A DNA stretch of 64,000 bases from Vicingaceae bacterium. Its GTDB lineage: Bacteria; Bacteroidota; Bacteroidia; Flavobacteriales_E; Vicingaceae. The notes under the pieces were generated by a model that made no database searches, was not told the DNA's origin, and saw nothing but the letters and a program-made list of their open reading frames with translations. Positions 62,505-64,000 of the stretch are shown in pieces (positions within the stretch are counted from its first letter, which is position 1; every line of letters starts with the position of its first letter). A program made the position numbers and the translations under genes. Location: the NCBI GenBank assembly GCA_019429185.1, contig JAHYJH010000003.1, forward strand, positions 1 through 64,000. Direction: 5' to 3'.

Positions 62505-63458
62505 CTAAAAAGAAGGGCAACTTATTGTTCTAAAGCGTTTCTTTTTAGGTTTACAGTCAAATTGAATACCTGTTGAAAATTCATGAGAACCAGCTGTTTG
62601 ATTCGTTAATTTTGAAACAGTGATGTCATAACTATACCCAAATTTAAGAATTCCTGCTTTAAAACCAAGAGAAGCAATGAAAGAATCTTTATTTCTGTAC
62701 CATAATCCACCATAAATAGGGCCTTTATTGTAATACATTCCAAAATTAATTTGTAAGAAATCTTCTTGTAATTGAACCAATACGTTTGGAGACAATGTAG
62801 CTGGTTCGCCTTTACTTTCAAGAGGAATTAAATAACCTGCATGAAAAGTGTATTTTCTTGGAAGTGGGCTTACTCCTTCAATTACAGATTCATTGGGTTG
62901 AGTTAAATGATGTACAGCAAAACCAACAAATATTTTGTCGGTATAACCTAAAATACCTGCAGAAAAATCTACATAATTTCTCGGTTCATCTCGTTGAACT
63001 TCATTTGTTTTATAAATAAATCCTCTTCTTGGGTCAATTTGATCGCCAAAAGTCAGTTTATCCCAATCTACTTTCTTTTGAGCCCAAGTTCCTTGAATAC
63101 CAGCTCTCATTGTGAATTTTCTTGTAACTTGAAGTTCATAAGAATAAATTCCACTAACGGATACTGTATTTAAGGTGCCTTCACCTGCTCTGTCATTTAC
63201 CACTAATAATCCAATACCTCCTGAAAGTGCATCAATGTGCTGATCATAAGAAGCACTAGAAGTAACAAACGACCCACTAATTCCAGGCCATTGATTCCTA
63301 TGATTTAAAGAAAGTTTTGGACAATACGAAGAACCCGCAAAAGCAGGATTCAAATACAACTGGTTTGCATAAAATTGAGTGAACTCAGGATCCTGTCCAT
63401 ATAAATTTATAGATAGGAAAAGAGAGTACATCGCAATAAAAACATATTTAATGTTCAT
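62505..63458 (-). CDS. PorP/SprF family T9SS outer-membrane protein
   Basis: About 317 residues from ATG 63458 (MNIKYVFIAMYSLFLSINLYG is the signal peptide); 20 upstream residues in frame look untranslated. The mature protein has the PorP/SprF hallmarks QDPEFTQFYANQLYLNPAFAGS and LSLNHRNQWPGISGSFVTSSASYDQH, then a barrel. It ends RFRTISCPSF, almost the same tail as the DUF4139 protein. Genes of this family help secrete or anchor particular cargo proteins and may occur in many copies. It is upstream of gldJ. Confidence 0.9.
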   Translation of the reverse strand: MNIKYVFIAMYSLFLSINLYGQDPEFTQFYANQLYLNPAFAGSSYCPKLSLNHRNQWPGISGSFVTSSASYDQHIDALSGGIGLLVVNDRAGEGTLNTVSVSGIYSYELQVTRKFTMRAGIQGTWAQKKVDWDKLTFGDQIDPRRGFIYKTNEVQRDEPRNYVDFSAGILGYTDKIFVGFAVHHLTQPNESVIEGVSPLPRKYTFHAGYLIPLESKGEPATLSPNVLVQLQEDFLQINFGMYYNKGPIYGGLWYRNKDSFIASLGFKAGILKFGYSYDITVSKLTNQTAGSHEFSTGIQFDCKPKKKRFRTISCPSF

Positions 63459-63642
63459 ATTGTTTTTTAATTTGTTACCTTTTATCATGCAGTTTCTTAA
63501 CGCAAAATCTTTTATCAAGTTTCAAATGTAGTTATTTTTTTTACATTAACTCTCAAACAATAAAGATTTTTTAATTTCGTTTACTTCAAATATTTTGTAA
63601 AAATATATTTTTTAATGATACTTTTAAAAAAAAAATAAAAAA

Positions 63643-64000
63643 ATGCTTCATTTTAGATTTTATATTCCATTCTTTTTATCGTTCTTTCCATTGTTTTTGT
63701 TGGCTTCCAACATAATTGTTGAACACAAAATAAATTGGTCATCTCCCGTAGATTTTACAAATGAACAAGGAGTAACTAAAAAATTATCCGTCTTTAATAA
63801 TATAAATTACAATGAAAATGAAGATTTTCTTCCTTATTATTCCAATAAAATAAAAACAAATCAAGAAATTATTTCAGCAATCAACATCTTAGATGTAGAA
63901 TTTATTGCAATATCTGAAAGTGACGCTCAAAAATTATTTGGATTTAATCAACTTAAAAACAATGTTGATTTATCTTTTTTTAATGGAATTGATAAAAAAA
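63643..64000 (+). CDS. porU: T9SS sortase PorU, N-terminal part (cut by window end)
   Basis: The first 119 residues are present. A signal peptide (~1-22) is followed by EHKINWSSPVDFTNEQG and KLSVFNNINYNENEDFLPYY, the N-terminal features of PorU proteins (KIxW start and LPxYxxxI region), well before the C25 peptidase domain. PorU cuts off the sorting domain of T9SS cargo. It is divergent from porP-gldJ, matching the porU-gldJ neighbourhood of flavobacteria. The catalytic part lies outside the window. Confidence 0.75.
   Translation, partial: MLHFRFYIPFFLSFFPLFLLASNIIVEHKINWSSPVDFTNEQGVTKKLSVFNNINYNENEDFLPYYSNKIKTNQEIISAINILDVEFIAISESDAQKLFGFNQLKNNVDLSFFNGIDKK

Noticed and set aside
1-64000. 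tRNA, rRNA or riboswitch genes
   Set aside because: No cloverleaf, rRNA-like block or conserved aptamer core was found by eye. A covariance-model search could still find something small.

Overview
The window is a stretch of AT-rich chromosome from a member of the Bacteroidota, most likely a flavobacterium-like marine or freshwater bacterium. The evidence is type IX secretion and gliding genes (porP/sprF, gldJ, start of porU), secreted proteins with type A C-terminal sorting domains, fused SecD-SecF, fused LpxC-FabZ, fused alpha/beta 2-oxoacid dehydrogenase E1, a Reg_prop/Y_Y_Y sensor kinase, and promoters of the Bacteroidota form TTTG-N17-19-TAnnTTTG. I saw no rRNA, tRNA or CRISPR array. Species cannot be assigned from the sequence alone.

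Layout. 1-6.5 kb: small conserved genes, a RhuM-Fic protein, an MsbA-like ABC exporter and a two-gene sugar-nucleotide operon (UDP-glucose dehydrogenase, DegT aminotransferase). 7-13 kb: hutI, a secreted M4 metalloprotease and a methyltransferase. 13-15.5 kb: an accessory hotspot holding a DUF1828 gene pair and a RelE/ParE-type toxin-antitoxin pair, bounded by three copies of one junction sequence. 15.4-19.3 kb: a frameshifted DUF4139 (MuiA-like) gene and a secreted FG-GAP protein. 19.4-24 kb: secDF, tatA-like and a Ca/Na antiporter. 24-28 kb: an envelope redox operon (lipoprotein, thioredoxin, ApbE, DUF4266, DUF3570). 28-35 kb: class II aldolase, accD, a SpoIIE-type phosphatase, an outer-membrane barrel and an S46 dipeptidyl-peptidase. 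35-39 kb: lpxD, lpxC-fabZ, lpxA and efp in one operon. 39-49 kb: metabolic genes (aminotransferase, PfkB kinase, TsaC, transaldolase-like, E1) mixed with ORF6N, Fic and a DUF559 gene framed by identical 84-bp repeats. 49-59 kb: an LtaS-like transferase, a lipid kinase, a SUI1-like factor, the hybrid-style sensor kinase, a CarboxypepD_reg protein and an AddB-like nuclease. 59-64 kb: murF, gldJ, porP and the start of porU.

How the genes work together. Envelope biogenesis dominates: lipid A synthesis (LpxA/C/D and FabZ, with the MsbA-like exporter), peptidoglycan (MurF), Sec and Tat export, and type IX secretion across the outer membrane, which should deliver the M4 protease and the FG-GAP protein. 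The ApbE operon probably attaches FMN to an exported protein.

The most unusual content is non-coding: (i) a 234-bp MITE-like element with terminal inverted repeats, an 8-bp target duplication, and a second inverted copy 34.6 kb away; (ii) a dispersed hairpin repeat family with compensatory base changes, two copies of which begin exactly at a gene's stop codon; (iii) the 84-bp repeats around DUF559; (iv) a 38-unit heptamer array made of two alternating variants; (v) a 56-bp near-perfect palindrome; (vi) the reused junction at 13.0, 14.6 and 15.4 kb. These, especially (ii), (iii) and (vi), are the best candidates for undescribed biology here.
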